Below are positions 1 to 8,497 of a stretch of 18,600 nucleotides of DNA, piece after piece. Made by a program: the position numbers and the translations under genes. Location: the NCBI GenBank assembly GCA_002495885.1, contig DAHG01000020.1, forward strand, positions 1 through 18,600. Reading direction: 5' to 3'. Source of the stretch: Methanocellaceae archaeon UBA148 (lineage in GTDB: Archaea > Halobacteriota > UBA148). A model generated the notes under the pieces. It saw nothing but the letters and a program-made list of their open reading frames with translations. It did not search any database and was not told the origin of the DNA. Numbering within the stretch: position 1 is the first letter of the stretch; every line of letters starts with the position of its first letter.

Positions 1-525
1 CCCTATTGCTCCTCGGTATGTTGCATGCACGCCACAAAGGAGGCAATACTGGCAAAGGAACATTATCCAAATATGGAGAATTATATTTTTTATACAGATA
101 TGAGGGCTTTTGGAAAAGGGTTCCAAGAATACGTCGACAGAGCTAAAAATGAGTATGAAGTGCACTACATCAGGAGCAAGCCGGGAGAGATAGCTGAGGA
201 CAAGGAGACGAGGAATCCGGTGATATGGTACGACGACACGGTAACAAGGCAGGTAAAAAGGCTTGAAATAGGTTTGGTCGTGCTTTGTACAGCTTTGGTG
301 CCAAGTAAAGGGATAAAAGAGCTTGCGGACGTCCTAGGAGTTGAGCTAGATAAAAACAGATTTTTCAAGATTGCAGATCCACTATATGCCCCACTGGATT
401 CTAGCAGGGAAGGGATCTTAGTGTGTGGGTACTGCCAGGGACCAAAGGATATTCCAGAAGCCGTTACACAGGCAAAAGGGGCAGCTGCTAGGGCTGCTGA
501 GGTTTTGGCATGCTTGGGAGCGTAG
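1..525 (+). CDS. hdrA: HdrA-like protein, first copy, 3' part only
   Basis: This is the C-terminal part of a heterodisulfide reductase subunit A (FAD-containing bifurcating subunit of soluble HdrABC). The reading frame is open from base 1, so the gene starts upstream of the window. The first visible residues are the cysteine-rich HdrA signature (YCSSVCCM followed by ATKEAILAKEH), which helps bind a [4Fe-4S] cluster in the thioredoxin-reductase-like FAD domain. The end carries the final FAD-domain motif (GILVCGYCQGPKDIPEAVTQA). The protein then stops after about 15 more residues, with no C-terminal two-cluster ferredoxin domain such as usual HdrA proteins have. A second, different HdrA follows 7 bases downstream, so the pair probably forms a heterodimer. 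A frameshift is unlikely, because the next gene has its own full N-terminal domain. The N-terminus, FAD motif and any inserted ferredoxin domain cannot be seen here. Confidence 0.9.
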   Translation, partial: PYCSSVCCMHATKEAILAKEHYPNMENYIFYTDMRAFGKGFQEYVDRAKNEYEVHYIRSKPGEIAEDKETRNPVIWYDDTVTRQVKRLEIGLVVLCTALVPSKGIKELADVLGVELDKNRFFKIADPLYAPLDSSREGILVCGYCQGPKDIPEAVTQAKGAAARAAEVLACLGA

Positions 526-532
526 CGTAGTT

Positions 533-2221
533 ATGGAAGAGAAAGAAATAAGGATAGGCGTTTTCATCTGTCATTGCGGCACAAATATTGGCGGCTCAGT
601 AGACGTTCCAGCAGTTGTTGAATATGCCAAACATATTCCTAACGTCGTCCATGCGGAAAGAAACCTGTATACCTGTGCAGATGACGGGCTGACAGCCATA
701 AAAAATGCCATAAAAGAGCATAAGCTCAACAGGGTTATCGTAGCATCCTGTACTCCCAGGACACACGAACCCCTATTCAGGTCTACCTGTGAGGAAGCGG
801 GGCTGAACAAATACTTGTTTGAGTTCGTTAACATAAGAGAGCACTGCTCTTGGGTTCACATGAAAGATCCAGAAGGAGCAACTGCAAAAACAAAAGAACT
901 CGTAAGAATGGGGGTTGCAAGGGCCAATCTCTTGGAGCCCCAAGAAGAGATGAAGATAGATGTTGAGCCGTCTGCTATGGTAATCGGGGGCGGCATAGCT
1001 GGGATGACCGCTGCTAAAACTCTTGCCAATCAGGGCTTCGATGTATATCTCGTTGAAAAAGAGGCAGTTCTAGGAGGTATGCTGAGAAATCTCTATAGGT
1101 TGTTCCCCACTGGAGAAGATTCTCTTGATAGTCTTCAACCCAGCATAGCGACTGTGGAGGGACATGAGAAAATTAAGACACTCTCCTCGTGCGAAGTGAA
1201 AGAGGTTAAGGGCTACATCGGTAACTTTGATGTAACTCTGCTCAGAGAGGGTGAGAAGGTCAGTTTTAAGGTAGGTACCATAATAGTTGCCACGGGTGCC
1301 ATAGAATTTGAGCCGAAGGGCTATTATGGCTATGGAAAATATGATCACGTGATAACTCAGATACAGCTGGAGAAATTATTGAAAGACGGACAACTTAAAA
1401 AACCTGATAGTGTCGTCATGATTCAGTGCGTGGGGGCAAAAGGTGCAGAGGTATCTTATTGTTCTAGAATCTGCTGTATGGTGGCCATTAAGAACGCGAT
1501 GCTGATTAAAGAGATCAATCCAGACGCAGATATTCACATCCTCCATAACGATATTCAGGCATATGGGGCTGAATACGAGGAATTATATAACAAGTCAAGG
1601 GAAATGGGTATAAGGTTCATAAAGTACACGCCTGAGAGCCCACCCAGTGTCACAATGGAGGGAGAAAAACTAAAAGTTGAAGTCTATAATGAGTTATTTG
1701 GAGAACAGATCGTGTTTGGGGCTGATCTGGTGGTCTTGTCTACTCCACTGGTGCAACATCAGGGCGGAGTAGAAATCTCAAAGCTACTACGCGTTCCGCT
1801 GGGTAAGGATAAGTTCTTCTTTGAGGCACACGTGAAACTTCGACCCGTAGATTTTGCGACTGATGGCATATTTCTCTGCGGAACAGCACACGGACCTGCT
1901 GAAGTGGCTGAAAGTGTTTCACAAGCTTTGGCAGCTGCATCTGGAGCAGGCATCCCCTTGTCCAGGGGGTTCGTGCGAATTGAGGCAATATCGGTAAAGG
2001 TCGACCCAGAGGCATGCGTCGGCTGTGGCTTCTGCGTGGAGATGTGTCCCTTTCAGGCGTTGGACATGGTAGATGGCAAGTTAGAAATAATAGAGGCGCT
2101 ATGTAAGGGATGCGGTACCTGTGTAGCTACCTGTCCCACTGGGGCATTGGAGCAAAGACATTACCAGAACAATCAGATCATCTCTCAAATAAAAAGCATA
2201 TTTCATCCGGTGGTAGAATGA
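533..2221 (+). CDS. hdrA: Heterodisulfide reductase subunit A, second copy (no inserted ferredoxin domain)
   Basis: HdrA, 562 residues, is the flavin-bifurcating subunit that splits electron pairs between ferredoxin and the HdrBC heterodisulfide site. The N-terminal HdrA domain (about 1-140) has the VFICHCGTNIGG and REHCSWVHM motifs. An FAD Rossmann motif GGGIAGM is at 152-158. The cluster motif spans Cys299, 310, 314 and 315. A C-terminal ferredoxin domain has two CxxCxxCxxxCP motifs (Cys495-505 and 524-534). Usual methanogen HdrA is about 650 residues with another ferredoxin domain inserted after the PTxDCxxC segment. Here that segment reads FPTGEDSLDS, so its cysteines are gone, and the insert is missing (GNFDV runs directly to VGTIIVATG). 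The ATG at 533 starts the conserved N-terminus. The frame stays open upstream but overlaps the previous gene. It overlaps mvhD by ATGA. Confidence 0.95.
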   Translation: MEEKEIRIGVFICHCGTNIGGSVDVPAVVEYAKHIPNVVHAERNLYTCADDGLTAIKNAIKEHKLNRVIVASCTPRTHEPLFRSTCEEAGLNKYLFEFVNIREHCSWVHMKDPEGATAKTKELVRMGVARANLLEPQEEMKIDVEPSAMVIGGGIAGMTAAKTLANQGFDVYLVEKEAVLGGMLRNLYRLFPTGEDSLDSLQPSIATVEGHEKIKTLSSCEVKEVKGYIGNFDVTLLREGEKVSFKVGTIIVATGAIEFEPKGYYGYGKYDHVITQIQLEKLLKDGQLKKPDSVVMIQCVGAKGAEVSYCSRICCMVAIKNAMLIKEINPDADIHILHNDIQAYGAEYEELYNKSREMGIRFIKYTPESPPSVTMEGEKLKVEVYNELFGEQIVFGADLVVLSTPLVQHQGGVEISKLLRVPLGKDKFFFEAHVKLRPVDFATDGIFLCGTAHGPAEVAESVSQALAAASGAGIPLSRGFVRIEAISVKVDPEACVGCGFCVEMCPFQALDMVDGKLEIIEALCKGCGTCVATCPTGALEQRHYQNNQIISQIKSIFHPVVE

Positions 2222-2640
2222 CAGAATTCGAACCAAAAATCGTGGCTTTTTGCTGCAACTGGTGCTCCTATGCAGGTGCAGATCTGGCTGGTGTTTCCCG
2301 CATGCAATATCCGCCCAATGTGCGTATCATCAAGGTCATGTGCTCTGGCCGCATAGACCCTCTATTCGTGCTGATGAGTTTTCTAGAGGGTGCAGATGCA
2401 GTTCTAATAACAGGCTGTCATATAGGCGACTGTCATTACATCGATGCAAACCATAAGACGAAGAACAGGTTTGAGTTTCTGAAAGAGATGGTAGCAGAGC
2501 TTGGCATAGGGGAAGAAAGGCTACGCTTGGAGTGGATTTCTGCTACAGAGGGTGAAAAATTTGCCGGCATGGTCCGGGAGACGGTCGAGAAAATCAAAAA
2601 GATTGGGCCATCCCCGTTACGCCCAAAGGTGATGCAATGA
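2218..2640 (+). CDS. mvhD: MvhD/FrhD-type [2Fe-2S] delta subunit
   Basis: A 140-residue iron-sulfur protein of the MvhD family, which binds a [2Fe-2S] cluster and passes electrons from a hydrogenase or F420-type partner to the FAD of HdrA. Family residues are clear: FCCNWCSYAGADLAG (Cys12, 13, 16), VMCSGRIDPLFVL (Cys42) and GCHIGDCHY (Cys67, 72). The ATG at 2218 overlaps the hdrA stop as ATGA and gives the normal family N-terminus; an upstream in-frame extension would run back through the end of hdrA and is not needed. The gene sits between hdrA and an FdhB-like gene, and no hydrogenase large or small subunit lies in the window. The likely electron partner is therefore the F420-binding FdhB-like protein, not a [NiFe]-hydrogenase (inference from order). 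Confidence 0.93.
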   Translation: MTEFEPKIVAFCCNWCSYAGADLAGVSRMQYPPNVRIIKVMCSGRIDPLFVLMSFLEGADAVLITGCHIGDCHYIDANHKTKNRFEFLKEMVAELGIGEERLRLEWISATEGEKFAGMVRETVEKIKKIGPSPLRPKVMQ

Positions 2641-3788
2641 AAGGCTGCTTTATAGCATGGGCGACCGACGATGCTACAAGAAAGAGAGGTGGATCAGGGG
2701 GATTTGTTTCCGCCGCACTAGCCGCTGCCCTTGACAGCAAATTGGTCGACAACGTCCTTGTCTTGAAAAAAACAAGTCCTTACAAGGCCACTCCAATTGT
2801 GACAAATGATCCCAAGGAGGTCTTGGAATGCGCTGGTTCTTTCCATTTCGTGTCAGTTAATATGGCCCAATATGTGCCTTCAGGCAGAGTTGCCCTTCCA
2901 GCGAAGCCGTGTGATGCCAGGGGGGTTATAGAGCGGGCTAAGAGAGGCCAGCTCGATCTTGACGATGTTTATATGCTGGGTCTGAATTGTGGTGGAAGTC
3001 TGCATCCAAAAAAGGCGAAGAAAATGGTGGAGGAGATGTACAATCTCGATCCGGATGCTGTGACCGGGGAAGAAATTTTGAAAGGAGAGCTGATCCTAAA
3101 GACTGCTGATGGTGGAAAAGCCCTCAAAATCGATGATTTAGAGGAAAAAGGATATGGCAGAAGGGAGAGCTGTAGATATTGCGAGACTAAAATTCCAAGG
3201 ATGGCAGACATTGCCTGCGGAAACTGGGGGCTTCCCGCCGATAAGGTGGGCAAGACGACGTTTGTGGAAGTGATCACAAATAAGGGAGAGGAAATATTCA
3301 AAAACGCAGTCGATACAGGCTATGTCGAATTCGAGCCTGCGTCTGATAAAGCAATCGAGCTTAGGGATAAGATAGAAAAGGTGATGAAAGGTCTCGCCGA
3401 GAAATGGCATAAAAGGCTATTCGAGCCGATTGAGAAACTTTCGGATTCGGATAGGTTGGCTTTTTATGTAGACGCTCTCAGCAGTTGCATCGGTTGCGGG
3501 GCATGCAGGAAGGCATGTCCAGTCTGTGCCTGTGGAGATAATGCAAAGTGTCTCATCGAAGGCAATTCAGACTACAAAATCCCGCTTTTCCTTATGGTAA
3601 GGTTGCTTCACCTTATGGACTCCTGCATTGGATGCGGTCGATGCGAGGACGTCTGTCCAGTGGGTATACCGTTAACTTTAATTCACAGAAAGTTTGCAGA
3701 GAGAATGCAAAATAAGTTAGGATATGTGCCTGGTATCAATTTAGATAAGCCGCCCTACTTTGAAGGTGAGTTAGGGGAGGATTCATGA
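2637..3788 (+). CDS. fdhB: F420-dependent FdhB/FrhB family iron-sulfur flavoprotein
   Basis: A 383-residue member of the coenzyme F420 hydrogenase/dehydrogenase beta-subunit family. These proteins bind FAD and move hydride between F420 and iron-sulfur clusters. The N-terminal glycine-rich segment GGSGGFVSAALAAAL (18-32) and the middle motif SCRYCETKIPRMADIACGNWG (Cys179, 182, 194) match the FrhB/FdhB core. The C-terminus adds two [4Fe-4S] motifs (Cys284, 287, 290, 294 and Cys330, 333, 336, 340). That addition and the length fit FdhB (about 380-400 residues) better than FrhB (about 290). No formate dehydrogenase catalytic subunit (FdhA) is adjacent, so I infer F420/F420H2 rather than formate as the partner of the Hdr complex. 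It overlaps mvhD and fwdD by ATGA at both ends, which suggests translational coupling. The symbol denotes family membership, not proven formate dehydrogenase function. Confidence 0.85.
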   Translation: MKGCFIAWATDDATRKRGGSGGFVSAALAAALDSKLVDNVLVLKKTSPYKATPIVTNDPKEVLECAGSFHFVSVNMAQYVPSGRVALPAKPCDARGVIERAKRGQLDLDDVYMLGLNCGGSLHPKKAKKMVEEMYNLDPDAVTGEEILKGELILKTADGGKALKIDDLEEKGYGRRESCRYCETKIPRMADIACGNWGLPADKVGKTTFVEVITNKGEEIFKNAVDTGYVEFEPASDKAIELRDKIEKVMKGLAEKWHKRLFEPIEKLSDSDRLAFYVDALSSCIGCGACRKACPVCACGDNAKCLIEGNSDYKIPLFLMVRLLHLMDSCIGCGRCEDVCPVGIPLTLIHRKFAERMQNKLGYVPGINLDKPPYFEGELGEDS

Positions 3789-4162
3789 AAAAAATTGATG
3801 TGAAACTGATCTCAGGAAGGAGTATTGCACAAGGCATCCATATAGAAGACAAGATGTCTAGCAAATATTGCGACATAGTAGCCGTCTGCGAGCTGAATGA
3901 AAAGGATATGTCCAAGTTAGGCATAAGGGATGACGCCAACGTCATGATAAAGTCAAAAGTTGGGCAGGTCGTCGTCCGCGCAAGAACCAATAATAGAAAT
4001 CCTCCTGGCATAGCTTTCGTTCCCATGGGGCCTTGGGCGAATGCAATTATAGACTCCAGTACGGGTGGGTGTGGAACTCCACAATTTAAAGGCATTGAAG
4101 TTGAAGTAACGCTTACATTCGATTCAATATCGCCGATAAAGGAGTTGGTGGGATTTACATGA
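3785..4162 (+). CDS. fwdD: Formylmethanofuran dehydrogenase subunit D
   Basis: FwdD/FmdD, 125 residues, is the small molybdopterin-dinucleotide-binding subunit. It completes the active-site fold with FwdB in the enzyme that interconverts CO2 plus methanofuran and formylmethanofuran. It has the family N-terminus (LISGRSIAQG) and the pterin-contact segment PPGIAFVPMGPWANAI followed by a GGCGTPQFKG turn, near residues 76-103. Length matches the family (about 130). The start is an ATGA overlap with the fdhB-like stop, and the end overlaps fwdB by ATGA. Whether the metal is tungsten or molybdenum cannot be read from this sequence; the fwd symbol is used by convention. Confidence 0.93.
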   Translation: MKKIDVKLISGRSIAQGIHIEDKMSSKYCDIVAVCELNEKDMSKLGIRDDANVMIKSKVGQVVVRARTNNRNPPGIAFVPMGPWANAIIDSSTGGCGTPQFKGIEVEVTLTFDSISPIKELVGFT

Positions 4163-5448
4163 TCATAACAGACGTTCTATGCCCCTTCTGCGGCGATTTA
4201 TGTGATGACATTATCGTCGAAGTAGAGGGCAATAAGATTATCGAGGTGAAAGAGGCATGCGAAACAGGCATGAGCAAGATGATGGGGCACGAGAGAATTG
4301 CTGCACCCATGATCAGAGAAAATGGCAAGCTGGTAAAAACCACCTATGAAACGGCTATCACCAAGGCGGCAGAGATTCTCACAAACTCGCTACGACCCTT
4401 AATGTATGGTTGGGGTTCCACAACTTGTGAAGCGGACAAAAAAGGAATTGAACTTGCAGAGGAGCTTGGTGCAATCGTCGATAACACTACTTCTGTGTGC
4501 CACGCCCCGTCCATTTTAGCCCTCCAAGACGTCGGGCTACCCTCCTGCACACTTGGTCAGATAAAGAACAGAGCAGACCTGATCATTTATTGGGGCTCGA
4601 ATCAGGCAGAAGCCCACCCCAGACATATGAGTAAGTACACAAGCTTTACAAAGGGGTTTTTTACCAAGGAAGGTAGAAAAGGAAAGTACGTGATGGTGTT
4701 TGATATCCGCAAAACGACGACAGCAGAAGTAGCAAATGAATTTGTTCAGATCCTCCCTGGGGAGGATTATCGTGTGCTATCTGCCCTCAGAGCGATCCTG
4801 GCTGGAGCAGGGGATGTCGTACCCTTTTCCGTCGGAGGAGTTCCAAAGGGGAAGTTGATCGAAATCGTGGATAGGATGAAAAATAGCAAATTTGGCGTCC
4901 TTTTTTTTGGCATGGGATTGACGCACTCCAGGGGGAAACCCTACAATGTAGCCAATGCAATCTCCTTGGTAAGGGACCTTAATGCTCATACGAAATTTGC
5001 TGTGATTCCCATGAGGGGGCACTACAATGTCTTAGGCTTCAACCAAGTGTGTACATGGTCAACTGGATTTGCTTTTGCGGTCGACTTTGCTAGGGGGCAA
5101 CCCTGGTATAATCCCGGTGAAACATCTACAGTTGACGTTCTGAACAGAGGAGAATGTGACTCGGCACTAATAGTTGCCTCTGATCCAGCTGCTCACTTTC
5201 CGAGAAAATCTGTGGAACATCTGGCGAGGATACCGCTTATTCAAATAGACCCATACGCAAGTCTTACTACTGAGCTAGCGGATGTTGTCCTACCAGCCGC
5301 CATAGCTGGAATAGAGGTGGAAGGAACAGCCTATAGGATGGACGGAGTGCCGTTAAGGCTAAGAAAACTCATAGAGCCAGTTCACTTGTCAGATGAAGAA
5401 ATTTTGAGCCGAATACTGAGTAAAGTCAGGGAGATAAGAGGCGATTAG
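4159..5448 (+). CDS. fwdB: Formylmethanofuran dehydrogenase subunit B (Mo/W-pterin catalytic subunit)
   Basis: FwdB/FmdB, 429 residues, is the subunit that reduces CO2 to formate, or runs the reverse, at a bis-molybdopterin metal site. One [4Fe-4S] cluster near the N-terminus is bound by Cys8, 11, 15 and 34 (LCPFCGDLCDD plus EACETG). The metal ligand lies in TTSVCHAPSI: Cys114, encoded by TGC, so this is the cysteine and not the selenocysteine form, with the adjacent His115 also conserved. The motif IYWGSNQAEAHPRH (about 148-161) and the C-terminal LADVVLPAA are typical. It starts with an ATGA overlap with fwdD and ends one base before fwdA. Length is normal for the family. Confidence 0.95.
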   Translation: MIITDVLCPFCGDLCDDIIVEVEGNKIIEVKEACETGMSKMMGHERIAAPMIRENGKLVKTTYETAITKAAEILTNSLRPLMYGWGSTTCEADKKGIELAEELGAIVDNTTSVCHAPSILALQDVGLPSCTLGQIKNRADLIIYWGSNQAEAHPRHMSKYTSFTKGFFTKEGRKGKYVMVFDIRKTTTAEVANEFVQILPGEDYRVLSALRAILAGAGDVVPFSVGGVPKGKLIEIVDRMKNSKFGVLFFGMGLTHSRGKPYNVANAISLVRDLNAHTKFAVIPMRGHYNVLGFNQVCTWSTGFAFAVDFARGQPWYNPGETSTVDVLNRGECDSALIVASDPAAHFPRKSVEHLARIPLIQIDPYASLTTELADVVLPAAIAGIEVEGTAYRMDGVPLRLRKLIEPVHLSDEEILSRILSKVREIRGD

Positions 5449-5449
5449 C

Positions 5450-7141
5450 ATGGAGCTTTTGATCACAAATGGTATCGTATACGATCCTATCAACCAGATA
5501 AGTGGGGAAAAAGTGGACATCTTCATCAAGGATGGTAAGATAGTATCAGGAGTGAAAAACCCGAAGACAATCGATGCAGGTGGTAGAATAGTCATGCCTG
5601 GCGGCGTTGACATGCATACGCATATTGCAGGCGGCAAGATGAATGTTGGGCGAATGCTGAGACCAGAAGATGGCAGGAGAGGTATTGAATCCAAGAAAAA
5701 ACTCACTCGAGCATGTACGGGCTATTCTGTGCCAAACACTTTTGCTACAGGCTATAGATATGCGAAAATGGGATATACCACAACCTTTGAGCCTGCAATG
5801 CCCCCCTTGCTGGCAAGACACACTCATGAAGAGTTCAGGGATATCCCCCTCGTAGATAAGGGTGCCATTCCTTTGCTTGATAATCACTGGTTAATCCTGG
5901 AATACGTTAAATCCGGCGATATGGATAAGTTAGCGGCATATATCGCATGGATGATGAATGCCACTAAGGGCTACGGAATCAAAATTGTCAACGCCGGAGG
6001 GGGCGAGGCTTGGGGATGGGGTAAAAATGTGAGGAATTTAGACGAGATGGTGCCCAATTTTGACGTAACACCTGCTGAAATCATCCATGGGCTTGCAGAG
6101 GCAAACGAAAGATTGAACTTACCCCACTCGATTCACATACATTGTAACAATCTCGGGCATCCCGGTAACTGTGATACCACGTTAGCAACGTTCGATCTGG
6201 TCAAGGATGTCACCTCTAACAATAGGCAGGTCATGCATGCAACGCATGCACAGTTTCATTCATATGGGGGGTCGACATGGGCAGATATGTATTCAAAGGC
6301 AGATGCTATTGCCAGCTATGTTAACTCTCACGATCATGTGACGGTCGATCCGGGCCAGGTGATGTTTGGGGACACGACAACCATGACTGCAGACGGTCCA
6401 ATGGAGCATGAATTGCACATGATGTCCAAGAGAAAATGGACCAATAAAGATGTAGAGCTTGAAACAGGCTCAGGAATCATACCGGTCTTTTACTCGCGAA
6501 AAGTCTCGATAAACACAATTCAATGGGCGATTGGGTTGGAGCTAGTTTTACTCATAAAAAGCCCATGGAAGACTGCCATTACAACGGATCATCCTAACGG
6601 GGCTCCATTCACACGCTATCCAGAAATCATATCCTTGTTGATGAGTAAAAAGAGGAGAGAAGAAGCTTTAAAAGGGGTACACAGTGCGATTAACAAGAGG
6701 GCGATCCTATCGTCAATTGACAGGGAGCTAAATTGGGCAGATATAGCAATAATGACGAGAGCATCGCCAGCAAAGATTCTTGGTCTTGACAAACATGGAA
6801 AAGGTCACCTTGGTATAGGTGCTGATGCTGACATCTCGATATATGACATCTCACCAGAAGAAGACGATCCCAGGAAAATCCAGTCAGCCCTTTCAAATGC
6901 AAAGTACACGATAAAGGGGGGAGAGATCGTCGTAAAGGACGGAGAGATCGTTGCAGTTCCGGAAGGAAGGACTTATTGGGTCAACCCAGAATTTGATGGG
7001 GATGTTACAAAGGCCATGCTTGAAGATCTGGCAGTGAAGTTTAAGGATTACTACTCGGTAAGTCTGGCGAACTATCCCGTGCAGGATGCATATGTTCCAC
7101 ATCCGATCGAAATCAAAACCAGGTGTAAAAATGCTAGTTAA
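5450..7141 (+). CDS. fwdA: Formylmethanofuran dehydrogenase subunit A (amidohydrolase)
   Basis: FwdA/FmdA, 563 residues, is the metal-dependent amidohydrolase subunit that condenses formate with methanofuran, or hydrolyses formylmethanofuran. The dinuclear metal site is visible: His56 and His58 in VDMHTHIAGG, Lys178 in GIKIVNAGG (the residue carboxylated in the solved family enzyme), His229/His231 in SIHIHCNN, His263/His266 in MHATHAQFHSYGG, and catalytic Asp380 in ITTDHPNGAPF. Spacing agrees well with known FwdA. The start is one base after the fwdB stop. The end overlaps fwdC by 11 bases. Together with FwdB it should form the two-site enzyme with an internal formate tunnel known from the Fwd structure. 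Confidence 0.96.
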   Translation: MELLITNGIVYDPINQISGEKVDIFIKDGKIVSGVKNPKTIDAGGRIVMPGGVDMHTHIAGGKMNVGRMLRPEDGRRGIESKKKLTRACTGYSVPNTFATGYRYAKMGYTTTFEPAMPPLLARHTHEEFRDIPLVDKGAIPLLDNHWLILEYVKSGDMDKLAAYIAWMMNATKGYGIKIVNAGGGEAWGWGKNVRNLDEMVPNFDVTPAEIIHGLAEANERLNLPHSIHIHCNNLGHPGNCDTTLATFDLVKDVTSNNRQVMHATHAQFHSYGGSTWADMYSKADAIASYVNSHDHVTVDPGQVMFGDTTTMTADGPMEHELHMMSKRKWTNKDVELETGSGIIPVFYSRKVSINTIQWAIGLELVLLIKSPWKTAITTDHPNGAPFTRYPEIISLLMSKKRREEALKGVHSAINKRAILSSIDRELNWADIAIMTRASPAKILGLDKHGKGHLGIGADADISIYDISPEEDDPRKIQSALSNAKYTIKGGEIVVKDGEIVAVPEGRTYWVNPEFDGDVTKAMLEDLAVKFKDYYSVSLANYPVQDAYVPHPIEIKTRCKNAS

Positions 7142-7913
7142 ACTAACCCCAAAAGAGGCTTTCAATATACCTGTGGAGGCCGAGATAATCAAACCAGATA
7201 ACTTTGCTGGAAAAGGCAAAAGCGAAATAGAATCGATCATCGTCTGGCATGGAAATAAAGAGGTAATGTTAGGCTCCCTTTTTGATGTCGAGGTTGAAGG
7301 TGTTGACGATAAGGATAAGAAAAAAATTAAGATATTAATCGAAGGTGACGCATCCAGAATAAAGAGGATAGGGGAGAGGATGACCTCGGGTGAGATAGTC
7401 ATAAATGGTAGCGTTGACATGCATTGTGGTGCCCTGATGTCAGGTGGAAAGATAATTATTAATGGCGATGCGGACGCTTGGGCTGGTAGGGAAATGAGGG
7501 GCGGTGAGATAGTTGTGGAAGGTAATGCTGGCAATTACCTCGGAGCTGGATACTGGGGCGCAGAAAAGGGCATGAGAGGGGGACTAGTTCGTGTGAAAGG
7601 AAGCGCTGGCAACTATGTTGGTGAGCACATGAGGGGCGGAGAGATAATAATAGGGGGCAGCGTGGGTTTATTGCCTGGTTTGAATATGTCGGGGGGGAAA
7701 ATAACGATCGAGGGCGATGCCGTGCTACCTGGCGGTGAAATGAAGAGTGGAACGCTGGTGGTGAAAGGAAAAGTTCTGGAGATGTTACCCTCGTTCAGGT
7801 TTGAGGGAACGGAAGTCCTGGACTCCATCGAGCTAAAAAAATTTACCGGCGATCTGACCAGAGGTGGGTCAGGTACACTTTACGTTAATTCAATACCCGA
7901 GGAATCACGATGA
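7131..7913 (+). CDS. fwdC: Formylmethanofuran dehydrogenase subunit C
   Basis: FwdC/FmdC, 260 residues, is a right-handed beta-helix protein related to the C-terminal domain of glutamate synthase that holds FwdA and FwdB together. It has at least six repeated glycine-rich turns of the type MRGGEIVVEGNAGNYLG, MSGGKITIEGDA and MKSGTLVVKG between residues about 80 and 220. The ATG at 7131 gives the conserved family start (MLVKLTP) and has AGGTG at 7121-7125. A longer frame begins at 7086 inside fwdA but is less likely. The stop overlaps the hdrC start (ATGATG). The genes for subunits E, F, G and H are not in the window. Confidence 0.95.
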   Translation: MLVKLTPKEAFNIPVEAEIIKPDNFAGKGKSEIESIIVWHGNKEVMLGSLFDVEVEGVDDKDKKKIKILIEGDASRIKRIGERMTSGEIVINGSVDMHCGALMSGGKIIINGDADAWAGREMRGGEIVVEGNAGNYLGAGYWGAEKGMRGGLVRVKGSAGNYVGEHMRGGEIIIGGSVGLLPGLNMSGGKITIEGDAVLPGGEMKSGTLVVKGKVLEMLPSFRFEGTEVLDSIELKKFTGDLTRGGSGTLYVNSIPEESR

Positions 7914-8497
7914 TGGACAAGTTCGGTATCGTAGATGCAAGTAACTTGGACCCAAATTTTAAATATGCAATATCAAATCAATTAGGCGGAGAGAACATCA
8001 AGCGTTGTTTCCAGTGTGGCACCTGTGTAGCAAGTTGTCCTATCTGGGAAATTGATGAGCGATTCAATCCCAGGAAAATCATCAGAATGGCACTGTTGGG
8101 CATGAGGGAAGAAGTATTGTCCAGCGACTTCATCTGGCTTTGCTCCAAATGTTACGCGTGTTATGAGCGATGCCCACAGGATGTGAAGATAACAGAGTTG
8201 ATGGGCGCTATAGCGAGCATAGCTGAAAGAGAGGGAAAAGAGGGCAATGTGGTGATAAAAAGCAAGAAACCGATCTTCGATAAGGCATTCACCAATTCCA
8301 TAAGAAAATATGGCAGAAACTTCGAGATGAAGACGATCATAAACGGCGTGCTTGCCACCAAAGGCATAAAGGGCTTATTATCTTACACGTCTGACGGATT
8401 CACCATTCTAAAAAAAGGAAAACTCGGTTTGCGGCCTGAGAAGGTGAAAGAAATGAGCCAGATAGAGGGGATATTTAAGGCTCTAGAGGAAAAATGA
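7910..8497 (+). CDS. hdrC: Heterodisulfide reductase subunit C
   Basis: HdrC, 195 residues, is a two-cluster ferredoxin-like subunit that carries electrons from HdrA to HdrB. The [4Fe-4S] ligands are Cys33, 36, 39, 43 (CFQCGTCVASCP) and Cys78, 81, 84, 88 (CSKCYACYERCP), the spacing of the family. There is no membrane segment, so this is the soluble HdrABC type and not the HdrDE type. Two start codons lie in tandem, ATG at 7910 and 7913; the first overlaps the fwdC stop and has GAGG at 7899-7902. The placement after fwdC instead of next to hdrA is unusual and ties Hdr expression to Fwd. Confidence 0.93.
   Translation: MMDKFGIVDASNLDPNFKYAISNQLGGENIKRCFQCGTCVASCPIWEIDERFNPRKIIRMALLGMREEVLSSDFIWLCSKCYACYERCPQDVKITELMGAIASIAEREGKEGNVVIKSKKPIFDKAFTNSIRKYGRNFEMKTIINGVLATKGIKGLLSYTSDGFTILKKGKLGLRPEKVKEMSQIEGIFKALEEK

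Noticed and set aside
425..532. Upstream extension of the second hdrA
   Set aside because: It would overlap the first hdrA by 101 bases and adds residues that are not HdrA-like; the ATG at 533 begins the conserved N-terminal domain.
4498..4500. Selenocysteine at the FwdB metal ligand
   Set aside because: The codon is TGC, an ordinary cysteine, and no in-frame TGA occurs in the gene.
6893..7534. Reverse-strand open frame of 213 codons opposite fwdA/fwdC
   Set aside because: It crosses the junction of two well-supported genes, and its hydrophobic, low-complexity repeats mirror the FwdC beta-helix repeats.
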